Shown: piece by piece, positions 36,674 to 45,341 of the stretch
How the letters are laid out: the number at the start of each line of letters is the position of its first letter
Position numbering within the stretch: the stretch's first letter is position 1
Source of the DNA: Streptomyces catenulae
Lineage (GTDB): Bacteria > Actinomycetota > Actinomycetes > Streptomycetales > Streptomycetaceae
DNA length: 64,000 nucleotides
NCBI RefSeq assembly: GCF_000718015.1
Contig: NZ_JODY01000031.1
Span: forward strand, 62,001-126,000
Direction of reading: 5' to 3'
Made by a program: the position numbers and the translations under genes
The notes under the pieces: generated by a model
Databases searched by the model: none
What the model was told of the DNA's origin: nothing
Seen by the model: the letters and a program-made list of their open reading frames with translations, nothing else

Positions 36674-37142
36674 GAAGAAGAACGGCACACCGCGGGCGCG
36701 CGCGGGCGGCTCCGGGGTGCGCCCCGCGGGGCCCGGTGCGGGCGGCGGCGCCGTGGCGGCGATGGCCCGGCCGGTGACGCCGGGCCGGATCGCGCTGTAC
36801 GTCCTGCTGCTGATCGGCGGGGTGCTGGTCGCGCCCGCCGGGGCGCTGTTGCAGGCCGCGTGGTTCCCCGGCGGACTGCTGCTGGCGCTGGCCGGGTTGA
36901 CGGGTCTGCTGTACGGCGGCGGGCGGGCCACCGAGACCGTCTCCGGGGTGCTGGTGCCGGGCGCCGCCTGGCTCGTCACCGTCTTCCTGCTGCTGGGCAC
37001 CACCCGTCCGGAGGGTGACTTCCTCTTCGGCGCCGGGCTCGGCTCGTACCTCTTCCTGCTGGGCGGGATTCTGGTGGCTGTGATCTGTGCCACCGCGGCG
37101 CAGCGGCGTGCGCTGGGCGCTCCGACCGGCCGGGCCGCCTGA
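36645..37142 (+). CDS. Small integral membrane protein coupled to mshB (165 aa)
   Basis: Unrecognised function, conserved next to mshB in streptomycetes. A Gly/Ala/Arg-rich N-terminal tail (about 45 residues) precedes four predicted helices ([76 protein letters not shown]). The ATG overlaps the mshB stop by 4 nt; a second ATG six codons later is created by a tandem repeat. No catalytic motif is evident. Confidence 0.8.
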   Translation: MSEDGRMSEEKKNGTPRARAGGSGVRPAGPGAGGGAVAAMARPVTPGRIALYVLLLIGGVLVAPAGALLQAAWFPGGLLLALAGLTGLLYGGGRATETVSGVLVPGAAWLVTVFLLLGTTRPEGDFLFGAGLGSYLFLLGGILVAVICATAAQRRALGAPTGRAA

Positions 37143-37360
37143 TCACGGGGTCCATACCTGGACATATGCCGTGGCGCACGGGGTGAGTTGACCGTGCGCC
37201 GGGGGTTCCCCCGTCGTCGTGGTCTTCCCGTGCTCCACGGGTACCCCTGTGCGGCGGCCAGTATGGTGGTGCGCGCCGCCGCGCCGCCCTCGGGGCGCCC
37301 CCCGGGACGAGACCCGAGATCACCTCTGACGAGCGGCGGAGCCAACCGGGAGAACCTGCT

Positions 37361-39526
37361 TTGAGTCGTGAATCTGACAGTTCGTCCTCCGGCCCCCAGG
37401 GCCGGGGCAACGCCGTCTATCCCTCGGGAACGCCGCCGTACGGCACCCCCAGGGGAGAAGGCGAGGCGGCGACCGGTGCCGCCGCGCAGCCGGAGGAGCA
37501 GAAGACCGAGACCACGCTGACGACGCGGATCAAGATCAACATTCCGGGCTCGCGGCCCATCCCGCCCGTCGTCGTGCGCAAGCCCGTGGGTGAGGAGTCC
37601 GGCATGAGTGCAGCGACCGGAGCGAACGGCACGTCAGGGGAGGGCGGCGCGCCCGCTCCCGACGCGGCGGCGGACGAGGCGGGCGGACCGCCCCGGCTCC
37701 CGCGCCGCTCGCCCGCCGCCCAGCGCCCCGGCGGCGCCGCGGCCCGGCCCGGCGCCTCGTCCGGCTCCGGCGACGGCACCAGTTCCTGGTTCGCCCCGCG
37801 CAAGGGCCAGAGCGCGTCCTCGACGACCGGCTCGCACCCGGCGCCCGGCGCCTCGTCCACGACGGGCTCGCACCCGGCGCCCGACGTCTCCTCGACGACC
37901 GGCTCGCACCCCGCGCCCGGCGCCTCGACCACCACCGGCTCGCACCGCGCGCCCGGTGCGCCGGACGCGGGCGGCGCCGCGCCGTCCCGGCCGGACCTGC
38001 CGTACTTCTCGGACGCCCCGGCCGGTGGCGCCGAGCCGTCCGGCGGCGACCCGCTCGGGCTCTCGCCGTTCGACGGCGGCGGCCGCCCGGCCGGAGAGCC
38101 CTCGCCGTTCGACGCCCCGGCGCCCGGCGCCGCCTCGCCGTTCGACGCGCCCGCCGCTGACCTGAGCCCGTTCGACACTCCCGCGGCGAAGGCGCCCAGC
38201 GGTCCCACCACCGGGCCCGCCCGCGGCCGGAGCGCGGTCACCCTGCCGCCCGGCTTCAGCGACCCGGCCGCGGGTGAGACCGCGCCGACCGGGCCCGGCA
38301 CCGGTGCCCCGGCCGGGATCACCGGCGGTCTCGCCGCCGGTCCGGCCGCGGCTCCGAAGCCCGCACCGGCCAAGGGCCCCAAGGGTTCCGGTCCCCGCTC
38401 CGGCGGCCGGGGCGCCGGTGACACGCTCGTCGGCGGTATCCCGAAGGTCCCGTCGGCCGACGGCCCGTCGGCCTCGGGCACGAACGGCAAGGACGGCAAG
38501 AGCGGCAAGGACGGCAAGAACGCCGCCCCCGCGCCGCTGCCGAAGATCCCCGAGCCGATCAACCCGCCCAAGAAGAAGGGCCGCAACAAGCTGGTCCTGG
38601 CGGGCGTCGGAGTCGTCGTCCTCGCCGCGGTCGCCTACGGCGCCGGGCTGCTCCTCGACCACGCCGACGTCCCCAACAACACCACCGCGCTCGGTGTACC
38701 GATCGGCGGACAGGCCAAGGACGAGGCGGTCAAGAAGCTGGAGACGGCGCTCAAGGACCGCACCGACCAGCCGCTGAAGCTCACCGTCGACGGCGCCGAG
38801 CAGAGCCTCGACCCGGTCAAGGCGGGGCTGGGCGTCGATGTGCAGGCCACCGTCCGCAACGCCTCGGGCCGGGACTACAACCCGGTCTCCGTCATCGGCT
38901 CGCTCTTCGGCGTCGCCCGTACCGCGCAGCCCGCGATGACCACCGACGACGAGAAGCTGCAGATCGCGCTGGAGCAGGTCGCCGGGGGCTCCGGCGGTAC
39001 GCAGCCGGGCGAGGGCGGCATCACCTTCTCCGGCGGCCGGGCCGTGCCGCACTACGGCAAGCCCCACAAGGCCGTCGACGTCGCCGCGTCCAAGACGAAG
39101 GTGGCCGACGCCTACCGTGAGCGCGTCGCCACCGGCACCCAGCCGACGCTGACGCTGGCCGCCTCCACCCAGGAGCCGAAGGTCTCCAAGGAGGCGGTGG
39201 ACCGCGCGCTCAAGCAGTTCGCCGAGCCCGCGATGTCCGGCCTGATCACCGTCCGCACGGACGCCGCGCACACCGTGTCGTTCAGCCCGGAGAAGTCCAT
39301 CCCGAAGTTCCTCTCCTTCCGGCCGGGCGCCGACGGCAGCCTCGTCCCGTACTACGACAAGGACGCCCTCCAGGCGCTCTACGGCGACACCTTCAACGGC
39401 GTCCTGCTGACGAAGGGCGACGGCAGCAAGAAGCCGGTCACCCCCGCCGAGGTGGCCAGCGCCGTGCAGCTGGCGCTCCGGGGCACCACGCCCGCCGAGC
39501 GGGTGCAGACCATCGGCGCGGGCTGA
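37361..39526 (+). CDS. Repeat-rich single-pass membrane protein with VanW/YoaR-like extracellular domain
   Basis: A 721-aa bitopic protein. TTG 37361 follows GGGAGAA. Residues 1-408 are low-complexity and presumably cytoplasmic: an N-terminal motif (LTTRIKINIPGSRPIPPVVV), four tandem 12-residue SSTTGSHPAPGA units, and five SPFD motifs. A Lys-rich patch (PPKKKGRNK) and one helix (about 409-431) precede an extracellular part with two repeats resembling the putative peptidoglycan-binding domain of YoaR/VanW proteins (GVPIGGQAKDEAVKKLETAL and SLDPVKAGLGVDV). No VanW core is present. Function unknown; envelope role inferred. A terminator follows. Confidence 0.75.
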   Translation: MSRESDSSSSGPQGRGNAVYPSGTPPYGTPRGEGEAATGAAAQPEEQKTETTLTTRIKINIPGSRPIPPVVVRKPVGEESGMSAATGANGTSGEGGAPAPDAAADEAGGPPRLPRRSPAAQRPGGAAARPGASSGSGDGTSSWFAPRKGQSASSTTGSHPAPGASSTTGSHPAPDVSSTTGSHPAPGASTTTGSHRAPGAPDAGGAAPSRPDLPYFSDAPAGGAEPSGGDPLGLSPFDGGGRPAGEPSPFDAPAPGAASPFDAPAADLSPFDTPAAKAPSGPTTGPARGRSAVTLPPGFSDPAAGETAPTGPGTGAPAGITGGLAAGPAAAPKPAPAKGPKGSGPRSGGRGAGDTLVGGIPKVPSADGPSASGTNGKDGKSGKDGKNAAPAPLPKIPEPINPPKKKGRNKLVLAGVGVVVLAAVAYGAGLLLDHADVPNNTTALGVPIGGQAKDEAVKKLETALKDRTDQPLKLTVDGAEQSLDPVKAGLGVDVQATVRNASGRDYNPVSVIGSLFGVARTAQPAMTTDDEKLQIALEQVAGGSGGTQPGEGGITFSGGRAVPHYGKPHKAVDVAASKTKVADAYRERVATGTQPTLTLAASTQEPKVSKEAVDRALKQFAEPAMSGLITVRTDAAHTVSFSPEKSIPKFLSFRPGADGSLVPYYDKDALQALYGDTFNGVLLTKGDGSKKPVTPAEVASAVQLALRGTTPAERVQTIGAG
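37817..37960 (+). repeat. Four tandem 36-bp coding repeats
   Basis: Four in-frame copies encoding S-S-T-T-G-S-H-P-A-P-G-A with small changes (unit 2 ends DV; unit 4 begins STTTGSHR). Such arrays expand and contract by slippage. Confidence 0.85.
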
Positions 39527-39543
39527 CCCCGTACCGTCTGCGA

Positions 39544-39587
39544 CGAGGCCCCCGGGGCGGCTCCCACCGAGCCGCCGCGGGGGCCTC
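39544..39587 (+). terminator. Terminator after the VanW/YoaR-like gene
   Basis: Long inverted repeat CGAGGCCCCC..GGCGGCT / AGCCGCC..GGGGGCCTCG with a 7-8 nt loop, 17 nt after the stop codon. Confidence 0.75.
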
Positions 39588-39590
39588 GCC

Positions 39591-39606
39591 CATGACAGAT
39601 GTCATG
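39591..39606. promoter_or_regulatory. Perfect palindrome, candidate response-regulator operator
   Basis: CATGACA-GA-TGTCATG is a perfect 7-2-7 dyad, 58 bp upstream of the ABC ATPase ATG. Its ATGAC-N4-GTCAT core is the kind of site bound by NarL/DesR-type regulators, and the operon downstream encodes one. It would overlap or abut the -35 region. Confidence 0.6.
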
Positions 39607-39664
39607 GCGGACTGCGGACGGCCGACACTGCCGCCGACCCCCCTTCTGCGGCGAAGCTTGAGGC

Positions 39665-40630
39665 ATGACGACAACCTCAACCACCGCACCGGCCGCCGCG
39701 CGCCGGTCGGACGCGGCCCCCGTGGTCAGCTTCCGCGGGGTGACCAAGCGGTACGGCGCGGTGCGCGCCGTGGACGGCATCGATCTGGAGCTGCACCCGG
39801 GCGAGACGGTCGCCCTGCTCGGCCCCAACGGCGCCGGTAAGTCCTCCACCCTCGATCTGCTCCTCGGGCTGCGCGCCCCCGACTCCGGCACCGTCGACCT
39901 CTTCGGCACCACCCCGCAGCGGGCCATCGCCCAGGGCAGGGTCGGCGCGATGCTGCAGAGCGGCGGGCTGATGCAGGGCGTCAAGGTCCGCGAACTGGTC
40001 GGCCTCGCCCGGGACCTGCACCCGCGCGCGTACCCGCTCGACGCGATCCTGCGCGCCGCCGACCTCACCGACCTCGCCGACCGCATGGTCGACAAGCTCT
40101 CCGGCGGCCAGCAGCAGCGGGTCCGCTTCGCCCTCGCCACCGCCGGTGCCAACGATCTGATCGTGCTGGACGAGCCGACCACCGGGATGGACGTCTCGGC
40201 CCGGCAGGCGTTCTGGGGCACCATGCGCGCCCAGGCGGCGGCGGGCCGCACCGTCCTCTTCGCCACGCACTACCTCGAAGAGGCCGACGCCATCGCCGAC
40301 CGGGTGATCGTGCTGCACCGCGGCACCGTCCTCGCCGACGGCACCGCCACCGAGATCAAGGCCCGCGCCGGGGCCCGCCGGATCGCTTTCGACCTGGACA
40401 CCGCCGTGGACGGCGCGGCGCTGCGCGCGCTGCCCGCCCTCACCGCGCTGGAGGTCTCCGGCCGTACCGTCCGCATCCAGTCGCACGACGCCGACGCGAC
40501 CGTCCACGCGGTCTACGGCCTCGGCCTCTACCCGCGGAACCTGGAGGTCGCCGGGCTCGGCCTGGAGCAGGCGTTCCTCGCGCTGACCGCCGCCACCGAC
40601 GACGCCACCGCCGGGGAGGCGGGACGATGA
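39665..40630 (+). CDS. ABC transporter ATPase (drug/lipid exporter type)
   Basis: A 321-aa ATP-binding subunit for the ABC-2 permease encoded next. Walker A LLGPNGAGKSS, signature LSGGQQQRVRFALA, Walker B LIVLDEPTTGMD and switch ATHYLEEAD are present, plus a C-terminal DUF4162-like domain. Its TGA overlaps the permease ATG (ATGA). The set ATPase, permease, DesK-like kinase and DesR-like regulator resembles LnrLMN/YvfRSTU and related lipid- or antibiotic-responsive exporters. The start ATG 39665 has only GAGG 2 nt upstream and may be leaderless. Confidence 0.92.
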   Translation: MTTTSTTAPAAARRSDAAPVVSFRGVTKRYGAVRAVDGIDLELHPGETVALLGPNGAGKSSTLDLLLGLRAPDSGTVDLFGTTPQRAIAQGRVGAMLQSGGLMQGVKVRELVGLARDLHPRAYPLDAILRAADLTDLADRMVDKLSGGQQQRVRFALATAGANDLIVLDEPTTGMDVSARQAFWGTMRAQAAAGRTVLFATHYLEEADAIADRVIVLHRGTVLADGTATEIKARAGARRIAFDLDTAVDGAALRALPALTALEVSGRTVRIQSHDADATVHAVYGLGLYPRNLEVAGLGLEQAFLALTAATDDATAGEAGR

Positions 40631-41364
40631 CCACCCTGATCCTGCTGGAGATCCGCCGCGCGCTGCGGAACAAGAAGTTCATGTTCTTCTCGGTGATCTA
40701 TCCGCCGGGGCTCTACCTGATCATCGCGGGCGGCGCAGACGGCGCCCGGATGCCCGGGATGCGGCTCGACATGGGGATGTACTACATGGTCGCGATGGCC
40801 GCCTTCGGCGCCATGACCGCCGTCCTCCTCGGCAACGCCGAACAGATCGCCAAGGAGCGCGAACTGGGCTGGGTGCGCCAGCTGCGGCTGACCGCGCTGC
40901 CCGGCCGCGGCTACGTCGGCGCCAAGATCGCCGCGGCGGCCACCGTCAGCCTGCCGTCGATCGTGCTGGTGCTGCTGGCCGGTGCGGTCGTCAAGGGGGT
41001 CCGGCTGGAGGTCTGGCAGTGGGCCGCCATCGCGCTCTCCACCTGGCTCGGCAGCTTCGTCTTCGCCGCCCTCGGCGTCGCCATCGGCTACCTCGCCACC
41101 GGCGACGCGGTCCGCCCGATCAGCATGCTCTGCTACTTCGGCCTGGCCTTCCTCGGCGGCCTGTGGATGCCGCTGACGATCCTGCCGCAGTGGGTGCAGA
41201 ACCTCGCCGACTACGTCCCCACCCACGCCTACGCCGCGCTGGGCACCGCCATCGAGGGCGGCACCGGACCGCATCCGAAGGACGTCGCGGTCCTCCTGGT
41301 ATATCTGGCGCTCTTCGTGAGCGGCGCGGCGTGGCTGTACCGCAAGGACACCCGGAAGGCATGA
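40627..41364 (+). CDS. ABC-2 type transporter permease
   Basis: A 245-aa membrane subunit with about six helices (starting MTTLILLEIRRALRNKKFMF, later LAFLGGLWMPLTILPQWVQN, the ABC-2 C-terminal signature LP.W....A...P). It forms an exporter with the preceding ATPase. The start overlaps that gene by 4 nt and the kinase gene begins 5 nt after its stop. Confidence 0.92.
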   Translation: MTTLILLEIRRALRNKKFMFFSVIYPPGLYLIIAGGADGARMPGMRLDMGMYYMVAMAAFGAMTAVLLGNAEQIAKERELGWVRQLRLTALPGRGYVGAKIAAAATVSLPSIVLVLLAGAVVKGVRLEVWQWAAIALSTWLGSFVFAALGVAIGYLATGDAVRPISMLCYFGLAFLGGLWMPLTILPQWVQNLADYVPTHAYAALGTAIEGGTGPHPKDVAVLLVYLALFVSGAAWLYRKDTRKA

Positions 41365-41368
41365 CGAC

Positions 41369-42646
41369 GTGACGACGGAGCGCGGGCCCCGGGCGCCCGG
41401 GACGGACGACGACATCCCGATCCGGATGGGACAGCCGGCCCGGACCCGGCGGCAGGCGGTCTCCAAGGCGCTGTGGATCAGCGTCTGGATGCTCTACCTC
41501 GCGGGCCCGGTCGCCGACCTCTTCACCGGCTCCGCCCCGCTCACCACCCGCGTCCTGGGCGCCGTCGGCCTCGCGGTGTACGTGGCGCTCTACTTCGCGC
41601 TGGTCTTCCGCCACATGTGGCGGGGCGTCACGGTGCGGGCCGTCTACCCGCTGCTCGTCGTGCTGCTGGCGCTCTCCGTCGCCCTCGTCTGGAACCTCGG
41701 CCCCAACTGGCTGGTGCTCTTCATCTTCACCTCGGTGGCCACCGGCGTCGTGCTGCCGTGGGAGCACGCCCGCTGGGCCGTCCCCGCCGTCACCGTCGTC
41801 CTGCTGACCGTCGGCCTCCGCTTCCCGGAGGTCCGCGGCTACTACCTCCTGGCGTACGGCCTCCCGGCGCTCGGCACCGGCTACACGATGATCGGCGTGC
41901 AGTACCTGATCCGTACGACGAAGGAGCTGCGCGCCGCACGGGAGGAGGTCGCCCGCCTCGCCGCCAACGACGAACGGCTGCGGATGGCCCGTGACCTGCA
42001 CGATCTGCTGGGCCACTCGCTCTCGCTGATCACGCTCAAGAGCGAGCTGGCGGGCCGGATGCTGCCCGGCCGCCCCGAGGACGCCGCGGCGCAGGTCGCC
42101 GACATCGAACGGGTCGGCCGACAGGCCCTGGTGGACGTCCGCGAAGCCGTCACCGGCTACCGCAGGCCCCGCCTCGCCGTCGAACTGGCCGGGGCCCGCG
42201 CCGCGTTGCGCACCGCCGGGATCACGGCGGACGCCGACCCGGCCCTGGAGCGGGACCCCGCGCTGCCGGAGCCGGTCGAGTCCGCGCTGGCCTGGGCGCT
42301 GCGGGAGGCCGTCACCAACGTCGTCCGGCACAGCGGCGCCCGGCGCTGCACCCTGCGGCTCACGGAGGAGCGCGACCCGGACGGCGTGCCCGCGCTGCGG
42401 CTGACCGTCGCGGACGACGGCGTCGGCGCGGCGCGCGGCACCGCCGAGGGCAACGGTCTCGGCGGTCTCCGCGAACGGCTCGCGCTCAGCGGCGGCCGGT
42501 TGGAGACGGGCCCGGGCGACGGCCGGGGCTTCCGGCTCGCGGCGGTCGTACCGGTGCCGGCCGAGGGGACCGTCCCCGACGGGGGCGGGGACGGCCCGGC
42601 GGACGGGGCCCCCGCGGCGCCGCCCGCACCGGGGACGGCGCGGTAG
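41369..42646 (+). CDS. DesK-type sensor histidine kinase
   Basis: A 425-aa membrane kinase. Five or six N-terminal helices (about 35-190) without an extracellular domain suggest it senses membrane state. HisKA_3 dimerisation region ERLRMARDLHDLLGHSLSLI carries the phospho-accepting His at about residue 211; the HATPase N-box is EAVTNVVRHS and the G-box GNGLGGLRERL. Start GTG 41369. Together with the downstream regulator it probably controls the co-encoded exporter. The C-terminal 30 residues are Pro/Gly/Ala-rich. Confidence 0.93.
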   Translation: MTTERGPRAPGTDDDIPIRMGQPARTRRQAVSKALWISVWMLYLAGPVADLFTGSAPLTTRVLGAVGLAVYVALYFALVFRHMWRGVTVRAVYPLLVVLLALSVALVWNLGPNWLVLFIFTSVATGVVLPWEHARWAVPAVTVVLLTVGLRFPEVRGYYLLAYGLPALGTGYTMIGVQYLIRTTKELRAAREEVARLAANDERLRMARDLHDLLGHSLSLITLKSELAGRMLPGRPEDAAAQVADIERVGRQALVDVREAVTGYRRPRLAVELAGARAALRTAGITADADPALERDPALPEPVESALAWALREAVTNVVRHSGARRCTLRLTEERDPDGVPALRLTVADDGVGAARGTAEGNGLGGLRERLALSGGRLETGPGDGRGFRLAAVVPVPAEGTVPDGGGDGPADGAPAAPPAPGTAR

Positions 42647-42693
42647 CCGGGGCGGGCGCGGGTCCGTGCCCCGGCCCGCCGCCGCGCTCCCCG

Positions 42694-42699
42694 TAAGCT
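42694..42699 (+). promoter_or_regulatory. Internal -10 box for the response-regulator gene
   Basis: TAAGCT, 6 nt before ATG 42706, with no ribosome-binding site: a probable separate leaderless promoter within the operon. Confidence 0.5.
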
Positions 42700-42705
42700 G
42701 GCCGC

Positions 42706-43311
42706 ATGATCCGTCTGCTGCTCGCCGAGGACCAGTCCATGGTCCGGGAGGCGCTCGCCGCGCTGCTGGAGCTGGAGGACGATCTCCGGGTCGTCGCCCA
42801 GGCGTCCCGGGGCGACGAGGTCGTCGAGCTGGCCCGGGAGCACGCCGTCGACGTCGCGCTGCTCGACATCGAGATGCCCGGCATGAGCGGTCTGGACGCG
42901 GCCGCCGCCCTGCACACCGCACTGCCCGGGGTGCGGATCGTCATCCTCACCACCTTCGGGCGGCCCGGCTATCTGCGCCGCGCGATGGAGGCGGGCGCCG
43001 CCGCGTTCCTGGTCAAGGACGCCCCGGCAGCCCGCCTCGCGGAGGCCGTCCGGCGGGTGCTGGGCGGTGAGCGGGTCATCGACCCGGCGCTCGCGGCCGC
43101 CGCGCTCGCCGACGGCGTCAGCCCGCTCACCGACCGCGAACGCGAGATCCTGATCCGCGCCGACGAGGGCGGCACCCAGGCGGAACTGGCCCGCCACTTC
43201 CACCTCTCGCAGGGCACGGTCCGCAACCACCTCTCCAACGCCATCCGCAAGACCGGCGCCCGCAACCGCGCCGAGGCGGTCCGCACGGCCCGCGAGAAGG
43301 GCTGGCTCTGA
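42706..43311 (+). CDS. NarL/DesR-type response regulator
   Basis: A 201-aa transcription factor. Receiver domain with acidic pair ED (10-11), phospho-acceptor Asp 54 (LLDIEMPGMSG), Thr in ILTTFGRPGY and Lys 105 region (FLVKDAP); C-terminal LuxR helix-turn-helix (LTDREREILIRADEGGTQAE, then LARHFHLSQGTVRNHLSNAI). Expected partner of the DesK-like kinase encoded 60 bp upstream and candidate ligand of the palindrome at 39591. A -10 box immediately before the ATG suggests an additional leaderless promoter. Confidence 0.95.
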   Translation: MIRLLLAEDQSMVREALAALLELEDDLRVVAQASRGDEVVELAREHAVDVALLDIEMPGMSGLDAAAALHTALPGVRIVILTTFGRPGYLRRAMEAGAAAFLVKDAPAARLAEAVRRVLGGERVIDPALAAAALADGVSPLTDREREILIRADEGGTQAELARHFHLSQGTVRNHLSNAIRKTGARNRAEAVRTAREKGWL

Positions 43312-43338
43312 GCCGGTCCGAAGGACCCGGCGGGCGCC

Positions 43339-44196
43339 TCAGTTGAGCAACGCCCGGACCTCCGCCGCGCGCCCCCGCACCGTCTCCGCCGTCGCCGCGT
43401 CCACCGCCTCGACCACCCGGGCATACTCCTCCAGCTCGGCCGCGCCCTCCAGGAAGCGGCCGCAGTTCACCAGCGCCTGGGCGCGGTCGTGGCGGAGCCG
43501 GGCCGGGTGGCTGGGGAGCAGCAGGGCCAGTTCGACCGCCCACAGGCCCACCGGGCCGTGCTCGGGACGGGCCTGCGCCCAGGCGCGGATGTTGTTCAGG
43601 ATCCGCGCCACGGTCTCCAGCGGATCGGCGGGCAGCAGCATCGGCGCCTCCAGCGCCACCCCGGCGCCCGCCACCAGCTCCGTCGCGTCCGCCTCGGTGA
43701 GCAACCGGCCCCCGGCGAACGGATCGGCCAGCACATGCGCCCCGCGCGGATCGCCGAACCCGACGACGTAACGGCCCGGCAGCGCCACCCCGTACACCGG
43801 CGCCCCGGCCCGCCGGGCGACCTCCGTCCACACCACCGACAGCAGGATCGGCAGCCCGCGCCGCCGCCGCACCACCTCGTGCAGCAGCGACGACCCCAGC
43901 CGCCGGTAGTCGGCGGGCACTCCGCCGAACCCCAGGCGGCGGCCGAGGAGTTCGCCGACGTTACGGGCCCACGCCGTCGGGCCGCCCTCCGGCGCGAACG
44001 GCAGCTGCCCGGCCAGGGCGTCCAGTTCGATCTCGACGGCGTCCATGCCCGCCTCGTCCAGCGCCGGATCGGCCTCCGCCGCGATCAGCAGACAGAGCAG
44101 CACCAGATCGGGCCGCTCGGCCCGCGCCTCCTCGGCGAACCGCCGCCGTCGCGCCCGCGCCGCCTCCTCGGACCCGCCGGGCCCGCCCCCGCTCAG
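43339..44196 (-). CDS. SirB1-family transglutaminase-like protein
   Basis: A soluble protein of up to 285 aa. The SirB1 signature is clear: ELDALAGQLP, SSLLHEVVRRRRGLPILLSV, VALPGRYVVGFGD and VLADPFAGGRLL. Function in the family is not established. The start is uncertain. The frame has no ATG; a CTG at 44196 overlaps the GNAT stop codon as CTGA, and the first standard start is GTG 44106, which would remove the conserved-looking FAEEARAERPDL stretch. I use CTG 44196. Translation is probably coupled to the upstream GNAT gene. Confidence 0.7.
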   Translation of the reverse strand: MSGGGPGGSEEAARARRRRFAEEARAERPDLVLLCLLIAAEADPALDEAGMDAVEIELDALAGQLPFAPEGGPTAWARNVGELLGRRLGFGGVPADYRRLGSSLLHEVVRRRRGLPILLSVVWTEVARRAGAPVYGVALPGRYVVGFGDPRGAHVLADPFAGGRLLTEADATELVAGAGVALEAPMLLPADPLETVARILNNIRAWAQARPEHGPVGLWAVELALLLPSHPARLRHDRAQALVNCGRFLEGAAELEEYARVVEAVDAATAETVRGRAAEVRALLN

Positions 44197-45203
44197 GGCG
44201 CCACCGCCGCGGGCGCGGTCCGGTAGTGGTAGCCGTGGTGGTCGGTGAAGCCCAGCCCGTCGTAGAGCCCGAGCGCCGCCGCGTTGTCCGCCTCGACCTG
44301 GAGGTACGCGGCCGACGCCCCCTCGTCCAGCGCACCGGCGGCGAGCGCCGCCATCACCAGCCGGGCCAGCCCCCGGCGCCGCGCCCCGGGCGCCACCTCG
44401 ACCGCCGCGAACCCGGCCCACCGGCCGTCCACCACACAGCGCCCGATCGCCTCCGCACCGCCGTCGGCGCCCTCGACCGTCGCGAACCGGACCGACGGAC
44501 CACCGGTCAGCACCGCCCGCGCCTCGGGCACCGGCCCACCCGCCCGGTGGTAGCGCGCCAGCCATGCCGCGTCCGGCTCCCGGCTCAGGCGTACCCGGGT
44601 CAGGTCGGCGCCGGTGTCGGCCAGCGGCGCCAGCGCAGCGGTGCGTACCAGGGTGTGGCCGGACGCCGTCCAGCCGCGCCGCTCCAGGGCACCGGCCAGT
44701 TCCTCGGCGGTGTCCGGGCGGCCGGTGGTGACGGCGACGACCGGCGGCAGGGTGCGCTCGGTGTACCAGCGGACGGTGTGCGCCAGCGCCTCGTCCAGCG
44801 GGACACCGGGGTCGCCGAGCGGCAGCACCGAGTTGGCCCGCCGGGTGAAGCCGCCGGACGCCCGCAGTGTCCAGCCGCCGAGACGTTCGGTCTCGACCGC
44901 CGGCCAGCCGCGGGCGGCCACCTCCGTCAGTTCCCGGACATCCGCGGCCGGGCCCCGCCGCCGGGCCGGGGTCGCGGGCACCACCTTCGCCGCGACCAGC
45001 AGTTCTTCCGCGATCCGGACCTGCTCGCCATTCCTGCGTGTGATGATGAGCACACCCTCGGTCCAGGATGTGAGCACCCCGACCGCGTCCGTGAACGCCC
45101 ACTGACCTGCACTGTCGTCCGTACGGCGCCGGACCGATACCCTTTTGCCCACGTCAGCATGGGTGATGCGAACTTCAGCACGACCGTCGGTCATGAATTC
45201 CAC
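44193..45203 (-). CDS. GNAT N-acetyltransferase with N-terminal DNA/RNA-adaptor-like domain
   Basis: A 336-aa protein. Residues 1-75 form a small beta-rich domain (ITHADVGKRVSVRRR, GVLTSWTEGVLIITRRNGEQ) resembling an SH3-like barrel; the C-terminal half is a GNAT fold with acetyl-CoA loop EVAPGARRRGLARLVMAAL and YLQVEADNAAALGLYDGLGF, typical of RimI/MshD-like enzymes. Target unknown. Start GTG 45203 (GGAAGAG upstream) is preferred over ATG 45194. Followed with a 4-nt overlap by the SirB1 gene and divergent from fdxA. Confidence 0.85.
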   Translation of the reverse strand: MEFMTDGRAEVRITHADVGKRVSVRRRTDDSAGQWAFTDAVGVLTSWTEGVLIITRRNGEQVRIAEELLVAAKVVPATPARRRGPAADVRELTEVAARGWPAVETERLGGWTLRASGGFTRRANSVLPLGDPGVPLDEALAHTVRWYTERTLPPVVAVTTGRPDTAEELAGALERRGWTASGHTLVRTAALAPLADTGADLTRVRLSREPDAAWLARYHRAGGPVPEARAVLTGGPSVRFATVEGADGGAEAIGRCVVDGRWAGFAAVEVAPGARRRGLARLVMAALAAGALDEGASAAYLQVEADNAAALGLYDGLGFTDHHGYHYRTAPAAVAP

Positions 45204-45341
45204 CGCTCTTCCCGCCCCTCTTGTTCGTCTCGTGCCCGGGAACGGAGATACTAGGTGCGGGCATCGACGACGCCGCGCTCCCGCGCGCCCTGCGGCGGCC
45301 TGCCAATCGGTCCGCCGGCCCTACCGAGGAGGAACGACAGC

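Noticed and set aside
37817..37960. CRISPR-like repeat array
   Set aside because: Repeats are directly adjacent, in frame, of 36 bp without spacers; they are coding repeats.
43339..45102. 587-aa minus-strand ORF covering the SirB1 and GNAT region
   Set aside because: Only its C-terminal half is the SirB1 protein; the rest is an out-of-frame reading of the GNAT gene.
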